A program made the position numbers and the translations under genes. The notes under the pieces were generated by a model. The model saw nothing but the letters and a program-made list of their open reading frames with translations. It was not told where the DNA came from and searched no databases. From NCBI RefSeq assembly GCF_008122505.1, contig NZ_VSSB01000001.1, positions 1,100,891 to 1,164,890 of the forward strand: 64,000 nucleotides of DNA. Direction: 5' to 3'. This DNA comes from Agromyces mariniharenae. Its GTDB lineage: Bacteria > Actinomycetota > Actinomycetes > Actinomycetales > Microbacteriaceae. This document shows, in pieces, positions 15,542-23,636 of the stretch (positions within the stretch are counted from its first letter, which is position 1; each line of letters opens with the position of its first letter).

Positions 15542-16783
15542 GTGTCCCACTCCCTCCCATCCGCCAGGATCCCCCTGCGGCTGCCCAGCGCGGTCGCCAC
15601 GTTCGGGATCGGCATCGCCGGCTACCTCGGCGTGAACCTCTCGCCGTACATGATCGCGGCCGTGCAGTCGGCCCTCGGCGCCGACGTGCTCACGGCGAGC
15701 TGGATCGTCACGGGCGCGCTGCTGCTCACCGCGGTGACCGGCCTCGCGACCGCGAAGCTCAGCGCCGGCCCTCGACGCCTGCTCGTCGCGCGCGTCGGAC
15801 TCGTGCTCGCCGTGGTGGGCTTCGGCGCCGCCGCGCTCGTGCCGGCTCCCGCGGTCGTCGTGGCGGGCCTGCTCATCGGCGGCATCGGCGCCGGCGGCGC
15901 GGTCTCGTCGTCGGGCGCTGCGCTCGCGGCCTTCGTGAACCCCGACCGCGTCGCCGGGTTCAGCGGCCTCGCGAACCGCGCGATCGTCACGGTGATCCTC
16001 GCGCTCATCCCCCTCATGCCGCTCGTGCCGATCAGCGTGTTCGGCACGCTCGCCCTGTTCGCACTCGTCGTGCTGTTCGCCTCGGCCTGGCTGCCGACCG
16101 CCCCGGTCGTCGAGCACACCGCCGTGCCGGCCGCCCACGGTGCCGCCGCGGCATCCGATGCCGTCGCCCGCCGGCCGCGCCGTGCCGAGACGATCGCGGG
16201 CTTCGTGCTGCTCGTCACGTTCGCCCTGTGGGCCGCGAGCGAGGACTCGCTCTGGGCGATGGCCGGCGTCATGGGCGCCGACCAGGCCGCCCTCACGCCC
16301 GAGGGCCTCGGCATCGCGCTCAGCGGCGCGACCGCGGGCGGCATCGTCGGCGCGATCCTGCTCATGATCGTCGGCGACCGCCTCGGCCGTGCCGTGCCGC
16401 TCGCGATCCTGCTCGTGGCCGGCGGCCTGCTGAAGATCGCCGAGGGCTTCGTCACCGACCCGACCACGTTCATCGTCGTCTTCATCGCCTGGAACACCGT
16501 CTACGCGATCGCCTTCCTCTACTTCGTCGCCACCGCCGCCGCGCTCGACGCTGACGGCCGCTGGTCGGGGCCGCTGCTCGCGGTGTACCTCGTCGGCTCG
16601 GCCCTGACGCCCGTCATCGGCGCCGCGCTCGTCGAGGCGTTCGGCTACCACGGCTTCGTCACCGTGCTCGGCGTCGCGAGCTTCGCGCTGGCCGTGCCCG
16701 CGTTCCTCGTCGCGCGCATCTCGTCGCGGCTGCAGCGCACCGAGGAGCCCGCATCCGCCCAGGTCGAGGAGGTGGCCGCATGA
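15542..16783 (+). CDS. MFS transporter, drug/metabolite efflux type
   Basis: 413 residues with about 12 hydrophobic helices. A run of small residues in GLLIGGIGAGGAVSSSG near residue 120 is typical of the substrate path in MFS exporters. The GTG at 15542 is chosen because GGAGG (15530-15534) stands 7 nt ahead of it; an upstream in-frame GTG at 15518 has no such site. The last codons overlap the amidohydrolase start (ATGA), so both are co-expressed under the TetR-type operator. The pair may export and degrade, or import and degrade, the same compound. Confidence 0.88.
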   Translation: MSHSLPSARIPLRLPSAVATFGIGIAGYLGVNLSPYMIAAVQSALGADVLTASWIVTGALLLTAVTGLATAKLSAGPRRLLVARVGLVLAVVGFGAAALVPAPAVVVAGLLIGGIGAGGAVSSSGAALAAFVNPDRVAGFSGLANRAIVTVILALIPLMPLVPISVFGTLALFALVVLFASAWLPTAPVVEHTAVPAAHGAAAASDAVARRPRRAETIAGFVLLVTFALWAASEDSLWAMAGVMGADQAALTPEGLGIALSGATAGGIVGAILLMIVGDRLGRAVPLAILLVAGGLLKIAEGFVTDPTTFIVVFIAWNTVYAIAFLYFVATAAALDADGRWSGPLLAVYLVGSALTPVIGAALVEAFGYHGFVTVLGVASFALAVPAFLVARISSRLQRTEEPASAQVEEVAA

Positions 16784-18429
16784 CCCGGGTGCTGCACCGC
16801 GGCGGCCGCGTGTTCACCGCCGACGAGCCCGCGTGGGCCGAGGCGATCGTCACCGAGGGCGGCCGCATCGCGTTCGTCGGCTCCGACGCCGAGGCGGCAG
16901 CCTTCGCCGGCACGGATGCCGCGACGGTCGACCTCGACGGCCGAGTCGTGGTCCCCGGCTTCATCGACGCGCACACGCACCTGGTGATGATGGGCGAGGC
17001 GCTCGGCAAGGTCGGACTGACCGACGCCCGCACCCTCGCCGAGATCCAGGGGCGGCTCCGCGCGGCCCGCGACGCCGATCCGGACGCCCCGCGGCTGCTC
17101 GGTCGCGGCTGGCTCTTCGACTCCGTGCCGGGCGGCGCGCCCACGGCCGCGATGCTCGACGAGGTCGTCGCCGACGTGCCCGTCTACCTCGACGCGAACG
17201 ACTACCACTCGGTCTGGGTCAACTCGGCAGCGCTGCGCGAGCTCGGCATCGACCGCGACACCCCCGACCCCATCGGCGGCCGCATCGGCCGTGACGCCGA
17301 CGGCGAGCCCGACGGCATGCTCTTCGAGACCGCCGCGCAGCAGCACGTGTGGACGCTGCTCGCTGACGTCGCGACCGACGCCGACCGCGACGCCGCCGTC
17401 GAGCGCACGATCGCGGCGTACCTCGCGACCGGCGTGACCGGCGTGGTCGACATGGCGTTCGACGAGCTCGGGCTCGCGGCGTTCGACCGGGCGGCGCAGC
17501 GGCGCGGCGGCATGCTGCCGATCCGGGTGCTGGCGCACTGGTTCATCGGGAACACGGGCGACGACGACGAGCACCTCGCGCAGGTGTCGCGCGCGATCGA
17601 GCTGGCGGGCGAGCACCGCCCGTGGCTGAAGATCGCCGGCATCAAGCTCGTGCTCGACGGCGTGATCGACGCGTGCACGGCCGCGATGCGGCATCCGTAC
17701 GCCGACGGCTCGAACGCCGAGCCGATCTGGCCGCTCGAGCGCCTGCGCCCGGTCGTGGCGGCAGCGGATGCCGCGGGCCTCCAGGTCGCGCTGCACGCGA
17801 TCGGCGACCTCGCGAGCGACGTCGCGCTCGACGCGCTCGAGCACGCGCACGCCGTGAACGGCGACCGGTCGCGGCGCCACCGGATCGAGCACCTCGAGTA
17901 CACCGCGCCCGAGACGGCGGGACGCATGGCGGCGCTCGGCGTCACCGCGTCGATGCAGCCCGTGCACGCCGATCCCGCGATCTGGACGAACTGGGCCGCG
18001 ATGCTCGGCGACGACCGCGCCGACCGCGGCTTCGCGTGGACCGAGTTCACCGAGGCCGGCGCCCTGCTCGCGTTCTCGACGGATGCCCCGACCGCTCCGC
18101 ACGAGGCGCTGCCGAACCTCTACATCGCGGCGACGCGCCGGTCGGCGCTCGACGACTCGTTCCCCGCGAACCACCCCGAGTACGCGCTGCCGCTCGCCGA
18201 CGCGCTCGCCCACGCCACCCGCGACGCCGCCGCGAGCTGCCTCGAGGAGCACGAGCGCGGCCGGATCGCGCCGGGGCTCGCCGCCGACTACGCGGTGCTC
18301 GACCGCGATCCGTTCGCCGAGGGCGCCGACGTGCTCCTCGAGGCGCGCGTCGTGCGCACGGTGGCGGCCGGCGCCACGGTCTACGAGGCCGAGCCCGACG
18401 AGGCGTCGCAGGAGGCATCCGCCGCCTGA
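16780..18429 (+). CDS. YtcJ-like metal-dependent amidohydrolase
   Basis: 549 residues of the amidohydrolase 3 (YtcJ) family. N-terminal beta-sandwich strand GRVFTADEPAWAEAIVTEGGRIAFVG, metal-site motif GFIDAHTHLVMMG (~61-73), later metal ligands in LQVALHAIGDLASD (~330) and RRHRIEHLEY (~367), and a late Asp in AFSTDAP (~430). Family members are predicted cytosolic hydrolases of N-acyl, amide or imidazolone-like bonds with unknown natural substrates. It is translationally coupled to the MFS transporter and thus part of the TetR-controlled unit. Confidence 0.9.
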   Translation: MTRVLHRGGRVFTADEPAWAEAIVTEGGRIAFVGSDAEAAAFAGTDAATVDLDGRVVVPGFIDAHTHLVMMGEALGKVGLTDARTLAEIQGRLRAARDADPDAPRLLGRGWLFDSVPGGAPTAAMLDEVVADVPVYLDANDYHSVWVNSAALRELGIDRDTPDPIGGRIGRDADGEPDGMLFETAAQQHVWTLLADVATDADRDAAVERTIAAYLATGVTGVVDMAFDELGLAAFDRAAQRRGGMLPIRVLAHWFIGNTGDDDEHLAQVSRAIELAGEHRPWLKIAGIKLVLDGVIDACTAAMRHPYADGSNAEPIWPLERLRPVVAAADAAGLQVALHAIGDLASDVALDALEHAHAVNGDRSRRHRIEHLEYTAPETAGRMAALGVTASMQPVHADPAIWTNWAAMLGDDRADRGFAWTEFTEAGALLAFSTDAPTAPHEALPNLYIAATRRSALDDSFPANHPEYALPLADALAHATRDAAASCLEEHERGRIAPGLAADYAVLDRDPFAEGADVLLEARVVRTVAAGATVYEAEPDEASQEASAA

Positions 18430-18478
18430 GCGAAGGCGGGCACCGGGTATCCGTCGGGCGGACTCCTGAAACCGGCGG

Positions 18479-18535
18479 ACTCCTGAAAACAAAGACGTTC
18501 GGTCGACGTGTCACAACGTCCTTGTTTTCAGGAGT
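18479..18535. repeat. Dispersed palindrome 'CTCCTGAAAACAA', copy 1
   Basis: ACTCCTGAAAACAAAGACGT and its partner ACGTCCTTGTTTTCAGGAGT form 21-bp arms (18479-18499 and 18515-18535) with one mismatch and a 15-nt loop. An extra part copy GACTCCTGAAA sits just before it at 18461-18471. The same arms recur at 35089-35147. It stands 50 bp after the amidohydrolase and ~95 bp before the ArsR gene, so it may also end transcription. Confidence 0.8.
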
Positions 18536-18605
18536 TGCCGGGGCGGACCAAACCATCGTTCGCCGCGTCGATCCGTCGCGGAGCGATCGCGTCATAATTC
18601 AGGCT

Positions 18606-18621
18606 TGACTTATATAAGTCA
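18606..18621. promoter_or_regulatory. Probable ArsR operator, 16-bp palindrome
   Basis: TGACTTATATAAGTCA is a perfect palindrome, 10 bp before the ArsR-type start codon, and the only AT-rich stretch in the area. It overlaps a TTGACT (18605-18610) that could serve as -35 box. Autoregulators of the ArsR/SRPBCC type typically bind such sites. Confidence 0.65.
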
Positions 18622-18631
18622 CACGTGAAGA

Positions 18632-19027
18632 ATGTGTGATGTGCACGCGCTCGACATCCTCGGCGATCCGGTGCGGCGACGCATCGTCGAACTGCTGGCC
18701 GACGGCGAACTCGCCGCCGGCGAGGTCGGGCGCGCCGTGCAGCGCGAGTTCGGCATCTCGCAGCCCGCGGTCTCCCAGCATCTGAGGGTGCTGCGCGAGT
18801 CGGGGTTCGCGGCGGTGCGCTCCGAGGGCACGCGGCGCCTCTATGCGCTCGAGCCCGAGCCGATCGCCGAGGCCGCCGAGTGGTTCACGCCGTTCGAGCG
18901 GTTCTGGCGCCCGCGGCTCGACGCCCTCGGCACCGAGCTCGCGCGCTCGGCGCGTGCACGACGCATCGCCGCGTCCCCGGCGGCGGCACCTGAATCGCCG
19001 GCATCCGACACGAACGAGGAGACCTGA
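18632..19027 (+). CDS. ArsR-family transcriptional regulator
   Basis: 131 residues; winged HTH at residues ~5-85 (LGDPVRRRIVELLADGELAAGEVGRAV then GISQPAVSQHLRVLRESGFA, recognition helix). No metal-binding Cys set, so it belongs to the group paired with SRPBCC proteins rather than arsenic sensors. A low-complexity tail ends the protein. ATG 18632 puts the HTH right at the N-terminus, as in relatives. The SRPBCC gene starts 1 bp after the stop. The upstream palindrome suggests autorepression. Confidence 0.9.
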   Translation: MCDVHALDILGDPVRRRIVELLADGELAAGEVGRAVQREFGISQPAVSQHLRVLRESGFAAVRSEGTRRLYALEPEPIAEAAEWFTPFERFWRPRLDALGTELARSARARRIAASPAAAPESPASDTNEET

Positions 19028-19028
19028 G

Positions 19029-19679
19029 ATGGACATCGACTCCCAGCTCGACGCCGTGGACCGCGGCCTGACGACCGGTACGCGCGACGGCGCCGACACG
19101 TTCGTGCAGACGCTCGCCCAGACGTACCCCGCACCGATCGACGACGTGTGGGACGCCCTCACGTCGGCCGAGCGCATCCCGCGCTGGTTCCTGCCCGTGA
19201 GCGGCGACCTGCGGCTCGGCGGCCGCTACCAGCTCGAGGGCAACGCCGGCGGCACGGTCGAATCGTGCGACGCGCCGAACTCGTACGGCGTCACCTGGGA
19301 GTACGGCGGCGGCGTCACGTGGGTCACCGTGCGCCTCACCGAGGTCCAGCCGGGACGCACTCGCGTCGAGCTCCAGCACGTCGCGCCGTCGGCCGACCTC
19401 GGCGCCGAGATGTGGGAGCAGTTCGGCCCGTCGGCCACGGGCATCGGCTGGGACCAGACGCTGCTCGGCCTCGCGCAGCACCTCACGACCGGGGAGGTGC
19501 GGCCCGACAACGCGCAAGAGTGGCTCGTCTCCGACGAGGGCATCGGCTTCATGCGCGGCAGCGCCGACCGATGGTCGGCCGCGCACGTCGCGTTCGGCGC
19601 CGAGCCCGAGGTCGCTCGCACCGCGGCCGACACCACGTTCGCGGCGTACACGGGCGCGGCTCCCGCGTCGATGGACTGA
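19029..19679 (+). CDS. SRPBCC/AHSA1-type hydrophobic-ligand protein
   Basis: 216 residues of the AHSA1 (activator of Hsp90 ATPase homologue 1-like) SRPBCC group: YPAPIDDVWDALTSAERIPRWF (~38-59) and SGDLRLGGRYQLEGNAGGTV (~62-81) are the family marks, and the C-terminal helix region starts near GIGWDQTLLGL. Such proteins bind small hydrophobic ligands in a helix-grip fold; their partner ArsR gene directly upstream is the usual context. No enzymatic residue can be named. It ends 6 bp from the convergent response-regulator gene. Confidence 0.88.
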   Translation: MDIDSQLDAVDRGLTTGTRDGADTFVQTLAQTYPAPIDDVWDALTSAERIPRWFLPVSGDLRLGGRYQLEGNAGGTVESCDAPNSYGVTWEYGGGVTWVTVRLTEVQPGRTRVELQHVAPSADLGAEMWEQFGPSATGIGWDQTLLGLAQHLTTGEVRPDNAQEWLVSDEGIGFMRGSADRWSAAHVAFGAEPEVARTAADTTFAAYTGAAPASMD

Positions 19680-19685
19680 GCCCCC

Positions 19686-20351
19686 TCAGAGCAGGCGGCG
19701 GGCGGTCGCCCAGGCGGTGAGCTCGTGCCGCGACGAGAGCTGCAGCTTGCGCAGCACGCTCGACACGTGCGACTCGACGGTCTTCGCCGAGATGAACAGC
19801 GTCGCGGCGACCTCCTTGTAGGCGTATCCGCGCGCGATGAGCCGCATGACCTCCTGCTCGCGCGTCGAGAGCCGGTCGAGCTCGTCGTCGGCCGCGGCGG
19901 TCTCCCCCACGGCCGCCCCGAACGCGTCGAGCACGAACCCCGCGAGGCGCGGCGAGAACACCGCGTCGCCGCCGGCGACGGCCTGCACCGCACTGCTCAC
20001 CTCGGCGCCCGACGCCCCCTTGGTGATGTAGCCGCGGGCGCCCGCACGGATGACGCCGACGACGTCCTCGGCCTTGTCGGACACGCTCAGGGCGAGGAAC
20101 CGAGTCGACGGCACCTCGGAGGCCACGCGCCGCAGCACCTCGGCACCGCCCGAGATCGCGGCGTCCGAGCCGCCGGGCAGGTGCACGTCGAGAAGCACCA
20201 CGTCGGGCCGCGTCTCGGCGATCACGGCGACCGCCGACGGGACGTCCGCCGCCTCCCCGACGACCTCGATCGAGCGGTCGAGGTCGGCACGCAGGCCCGA
20301 CCGGAAGATGGAATGGTCGTCGACCACGACCACGGTGAGCGTGTCAGCCAT
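19686..20351 (-). CDS. NarL/LuxR-type response regulator of the PspC-kinase system
   Basis: 221 residues: receiver (DDHSIFRSGL at ~11-20, phospho-Asp ~60 in VVLLDVHLPGG, Lys in GYITKGASG) and LuxR HTH (LSTREQEVMRLIARGYAYKEVAATL, ~155-180). The start ATG at 20351 overlaps the end of the kinase gene by 8 bp. The pair corresponds to the PspC-containing kinase/regulator systems of actinobacteria that watch the cell envelope and control nearby PspC genes. Confidence 0.93.
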   Translation of the reverse strand: MADTLTVVVVDDHSIFRSGLRADLDRSIEVVGEAADVPSAVAVIAETRPDVVLLDVHLPGGSDAAISGGAEVLRRVASEVPSTRFLALSVSDKAEDVVGVIRAGARGYITKGASGAEVSSAVQAVAGGDAVFSPRLAGFVLDAFGAAVGETAAADDELDRLSTREQEVMRLIARGYAYKEVAATLFISAKTVESHVSSVLRKLQLSSRHELTAWATARRLL

Positions 20352-21534
20352 GCTCCGACCTCGTCTCGAATCGCAGGTGCACCTCGGTGCCCTCGCCGCT
20401 CGCGCCGGGTCGCACGGTGGCGCTGCCGCCGGCGCGGCGCATCCGCCCGACGATCGACTCGCGCACGCCGAGGCGGCCCGGCGCGACCTTCGACGGGTCG
20501 AACCCGGGTCCGCGGTCGCGCACGTAGACGTCGACGGCGTCGGTCGAGCCCTCGAGGTAGACCGACACCTCACCGCCCGCGTGCCGGGCGGCGTTGAGCA
20601 TGGCCTCGCGCGCGGCCGCCGCCAGCTCGCCGCTCGCCCGCTCGTCCGACATCCCGACGGCGACGACGTCGATCCGCACCGGGTAGTCGAGCTCGAGCGC
20701 GGCCGCGAAGTCGCGCAGGTCGGTCGCGAGGTCGCTGTCGGCCGGGGCGTCGCCCTCGTACAGCCAGCTGCGCAGCTCGCGCTCCTGGGCGCGCGCGAGC
20801 CGTCCGGCCTCGCTCGACGCACCTGCCCGATTCTGGATCAGCGCGAGCGTCTGCAGCACCGAGTCGTGCAGGTGCGCGGCCATCGCGCTGCGCTGCTCGT
20901 CGCGGATGCGCCGCACCCGCTCGCCCTCGAGATCGCGCCAGAGCTTGACGAGCGCGGGGAGGTACACCAACCCGATGCCGAGCAGCGCGCCGAACGCGGC
21001 CAGCACCGCGACGACCGGCCACGCTCGCGCGGCGGGCCCCAGCACCAGCACGACCGCCAGCAACGCGAGCGCCGCGGTGAGCGCCGCACGCACCCCGACC
21101 TCGAGGCGCCTCCCGCGCGCGGGATCCGGCCGGTCGATGAAGCTCACCCAAGCCCCAGCACCCGCGGCGAGCAGCACCGCCAGGACCGCGGGAACGAGCC
21201 AGTCGGGCGCGCCGCCGTCGACGCGGCCGTCGTCGAGGATCGCGAGCAGGATGGCGAGGACCGCGGCGCCGAGCGCGCCGGCCGTCGCCAGGATCGCCAC
21301 GGGCGCGCGACGCTCGACGCGGTCGTCGGGACCCGACGCCTCCGCCCACGGCGCGAACGCCCACAGCCACGCGTAGAGCAGCGCCCCCGCGCCGGCGAGG
21401 AGCGCCGTCGCGACGAACGCGATGCGCACCACCCGGACGGGCCATCCGAGGTGGTCGGCGAGCCCGCCCGCGACGCCCGCGACGAGGCAGTCGCGTCGGC
21501 GCGCGAGCGCGGGGTCCGCCGATGCCGTGCTCAT
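20344..21534 (-). CDS. Sensor kinase with N-terminal PspC domain
   Basis: 396 residues. A PspC domain opens the protein (CLVAGVAGGLADHLGWPVRVVRIAF, ~16-42, plus its helix to ~65), then further hydrophobic helices to ~175, an H-box (MAAHLHDSVLQTLALIQN, His ~223) and an HATPase domain (LNAARHAGGEV; DRGPGFDPS). A PspC domain in place of a classical sensor domain suggests sensing of membrane stress. The ATG at 21534 is preferred over the one at 21570 by fit to the PspC N-terminus. Divergent from the PspC membrane protein at 21648, its likely target. Confidence 0.92.
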   Translation of the reverse strand: MSTASADPALARRRDCLVAGVAGGLADHLGWPVRVVRIAFVATALLAGAGALLYAWLWAFAPWAEASGPDDRVERRAPVAILATAGALGAAVLAILLAILDDGRVDGGAPDWLVPAVLAVLLAAGAGAWVSFIDRPDPARGRRLEVGVRAALTAALALLAVVLVLGPAARAWPVVAVLAAFGALLGIGLVYLPALVKLWRDLEGERVRRIRDEQRSAMAAHLHDSVLQTLALIQNRAGASSEAGRLARAQERELRSWLYEGDAPADSDLATDLRDFAAALELDYPVRIDVVAVGMSDERASGELAAAAREAMLNAARHAGGEVSVYLEGSTDAVDVYVRDRGPGFDPSKVAPGRLGVRESIVGRMRRAGGSATVRPGASGEGTEVHLRFETRSEHG

Positions 21535-21647
21535 GCTCCGATCCAAGCAGACCAGCGGATGCCCCGACACGGCCGTGCCCGGAAATCAGGGTCGCGTCAG
21601 GGAGATGCCGGATGGCCCGACGAGCGCCGACGCGGGACGATCGACCC

Positions 21648-23168
21648 ATGACCTCCACGACGACCCCGCCGCCGGCGGGCGACCCTGGCGGCGCCACTGG
21701 CGCCCCCGGTGCCACCGGGACCACCGGCGCCACCGCCCCGCCGCCCTCCGACGATCGCTTCTTCGCCTGGCTCCGCTCGCTCGGCGTGCCGCGGCGGCCC
21801 GGGTGGATCGGGGGCGTCGCCGCCGGCATCGCGGCCAGGCTCGGCATCGACCCGATCATCGTGCGGGGCATCCTCGTCGTCGTCGCGCTGTTCCTCCCGG
21901 TGGCGTTCCTGGCCTACGGGGCCGCCTGGCTCCTGCTGCCCGACACGACCGGCCGGATCCACCTCGAATCGATGCTGCGGGGCGTGTTCGACAGCGCACT
22001 CGTCGGCGTCGCGGCGTTCGCGCTCGTCGGCCTGTTGGGCCTCGGCGGGCCGTGGTGGTTCGGCGGCTGGGACTGGGACGCCGACGGATGGGGCGGCCCG
22101 TTCCGCTGGCTCGGCGTGGTGTGGCTGCTGCTCGTGCTCGCCGGCGTGGTCACGCTCATCGTCTGGCTCGCACGGCGCGCCTCGCCCGCGGCATCCGTGC
22201 CGCAACCGGATGCCCCGACCACCACGCCGCCCGCGGCGACCATCCCGCTGTCGAGCGCCGCACCGACCACCGAGCCCGTCCCCCCTCCGCCGCCGGCGAC
22301 CGCGCATCACGGCAGCGACGAGTACGCCGCGTGGAAGGTGCAGCAGGACGCCTGGCGTGCGGAGCACGACGCGTGGCGACGCAGCCAGGACGAGGCGAAC
22401 CGCGCGGCGCGCGCACAGCTCGCCGCCGAGAACCGCGCCCGCGCGCTCGAGTTCCAGGCGCAGGCCGAGGAGGCCCGGCGCATCCGGCGGCTCACCCGCC
22501 CGCGCACGAGCTTCGCCTACGTGGTCGCCACGCTGGGGGCGGCCCTGGTCGCCGGCGCGATCGCCTCGCTGGTCGCGCTCGGGTCGGCCGACCACGCACC
22601 GCAGTCCGTGACCATCGGCCTCGCAGTCGGGACGATCGTGACCGCGCTCGCGATGGTGCTCGCCGGTTCGCTCCGGCGACGCAGCGGCTTCCTCGCGTTC
22701 GTGACTGTCACGCTGCTGCTCGCGACGTTCGTCACGGCCGTCGTGCCGCGGGACCCGCGGCTCGTGCTCGGCGGCGTCGCCGAGTCGGCGAGCACGACGA
22801 GCGTCGTGCAGCCGATCGGCGCGGTCAGCCTCACGGTGGACGAGCAGGTCGCCGACGAGGCCGCGCCGGTCGAGTGGCGGCTCGTCCAGGGCGTCGGCTC
22901 GGTGTCGATCGACGTCCGCGACGGGGCGCGGATCGCGCTGGCGGTCGAGTGCGCCGACTGCACGGTCACGCACGCCCGCTTCGACGCGGACGGCGATTGG
23001 TCGCTCGTCGACGAGGTCGACCTGGGGCCGGGCCGATCGGTCGGCGGATGGAGCGACGAGATCGGACCGGGCCTGCAGGCCGGGGAGGTCGACGTCGAGA
23101 TCCACATCCAGGCGATCGCCACCGCGATCCACGTGACCGAGTTCGAGCCCGAGGGGAACCGACCATGA
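21648..23168 (+). CDS. PspC-domain membrane protein
   Basis: 506 residues: a Gly/Ala/Thr/Pro-rich start (to ~33), PspC domain (~48-102, RPGWIGGVAAGIAARLGIDP then the hydrophobic helix), several more membrane helices, a charged linker (QQDAWRAEHDAWRRSQDEANR) and a C-terminal part with LiaF-like beta pattern (GAVSLTVDEQVADEAAPVEW; VGSVSIDVRDGARIALAVECADCTV). The order PspC, helices, LiaF-like C-terminus matches actinobacterial envelope-stress proteins. It overlaps the next gene by ATGA and is divergent from the PspC kinase with a 113-bp gap between the starts. Confidence 0.88.
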   Translation: MTSTTTPPPAGDPGGATGAPGATGTTGATAPPPSDDRFFAWLRSLGVPRRPGWIGGVAAGIAARLGIDPIIVRGILVVVALFLPVAFLAYGAAWLLLPDTTGRIHLESMLRGVFDSALVGVAAFALVGLLGLGGPWWFGGWDWDADGWGGPFRWLGVVWLLLVLAGVVTLIVWLARRASPAASVPQPDAPTTTPPAATIPLSSAAPTTEPVPPPPPATAHHGSDEYAAWKVQQDAWRAEHDAWRRSQDEANRAARAQLAAENRARALEFQAQAEEARRIRRLTRPRTSFAYVVATLGAALVAGAIASLVALGSADHAPQSVTIGLAVGTIVTALAMVLAGSLRRRSGFLAFVTVTLLLATFVTAVVPRDPRLVLGGVAESASTTSVVQPIGAVSLTVDEQVADEAAPVEWRLVQGVGSVSIDVRDGARIALAVECADCTVTHARFDADGDWSLVDEVDLGPGRSVGGWSDEIGPGLQAGEVDVEIHIQAIATAIHVTEFEPEGNRP

Positions 23169-23488
23169 CCGACGACACGACGAAGGCGCTCGGATTCGAC
23201 GCGACGCTGCAGCCGCCCGAGGCATCCGTCGCACCCCGCACACCCGCACCGGAGGAGCTCCGGCCGCGCATCCGATGGGCGGGGATCGTCTGGGGCCTGG
23301 TCTTCGCCGGGCTCGCCGCGACGCTGCTGTGGATCGTGCTGGAACCGGCCCGCATGGAGCTCGTCGCGGACTGGTGGGCGACGCTCACACCCGGCGGCCT
23401 GATCCTCACCGTCCTGCTCGTGCTCGGCGGCCTGCTGCTCGTCGCGGGGCTCTCGAGCCTCGGCCGGCGGTCGGATCGCGGGGCCTGA
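23165..23488 (+). CDS. Small two-helix membrane protein of the PspC unit
   Basis: 107 residues with two hydrophobic helices (~42-60 and ~77-96) and no recognisable catalytic motif. The ATG at 23165 overlaps the PspC gene's stop by 4 bp, so it is co-translated and probably works with the PspC protein in the membrane. Similar short proteins follow PspC genes in related genomes as far as I recall, but I cannot name a family. Confidence 0.8.
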   Translation: MTDDTTKALGFDATLQPPEASVAPRTPAPEELRPRIRWAGIVWGLVFAGLAATLLWIVLEPARMELVADWWATLTPGGLILTVLLVLGGLLLVAGLSSLGRRSDRGA

Positions 23489-23564
23489 TCGCTCGCGGCA
23501 TCCGTTCGCCCGCGGCATCCGCTCGCCCGCCGTGCGACGGGCCACGCGGCATCCGCACACATGA

Positions 23565-23598
23565 CAGGACCGCCCCCGGTGTCGCGGGGGCGGTCCTG
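23565..23598. terminator. Bidirectional terminator hairpin
   Basis: CAGGACCGCCCCCG (23565-23578) and CGGGGGCGGTCCTG (23585-23598): a 14-bp stem and 6-nt loop between the convergent small membrane-protein gene and the APC permease gene. It can act for both strands. The remaining ~75 bp before it hold three near-repeats of CGCGGCATCCG. Confidence 0.75.
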
Positions 23599-23636
23599 CA
23601 CGCACTCTCGGAAGCGGAGGCCGGATCGGCGGGACC

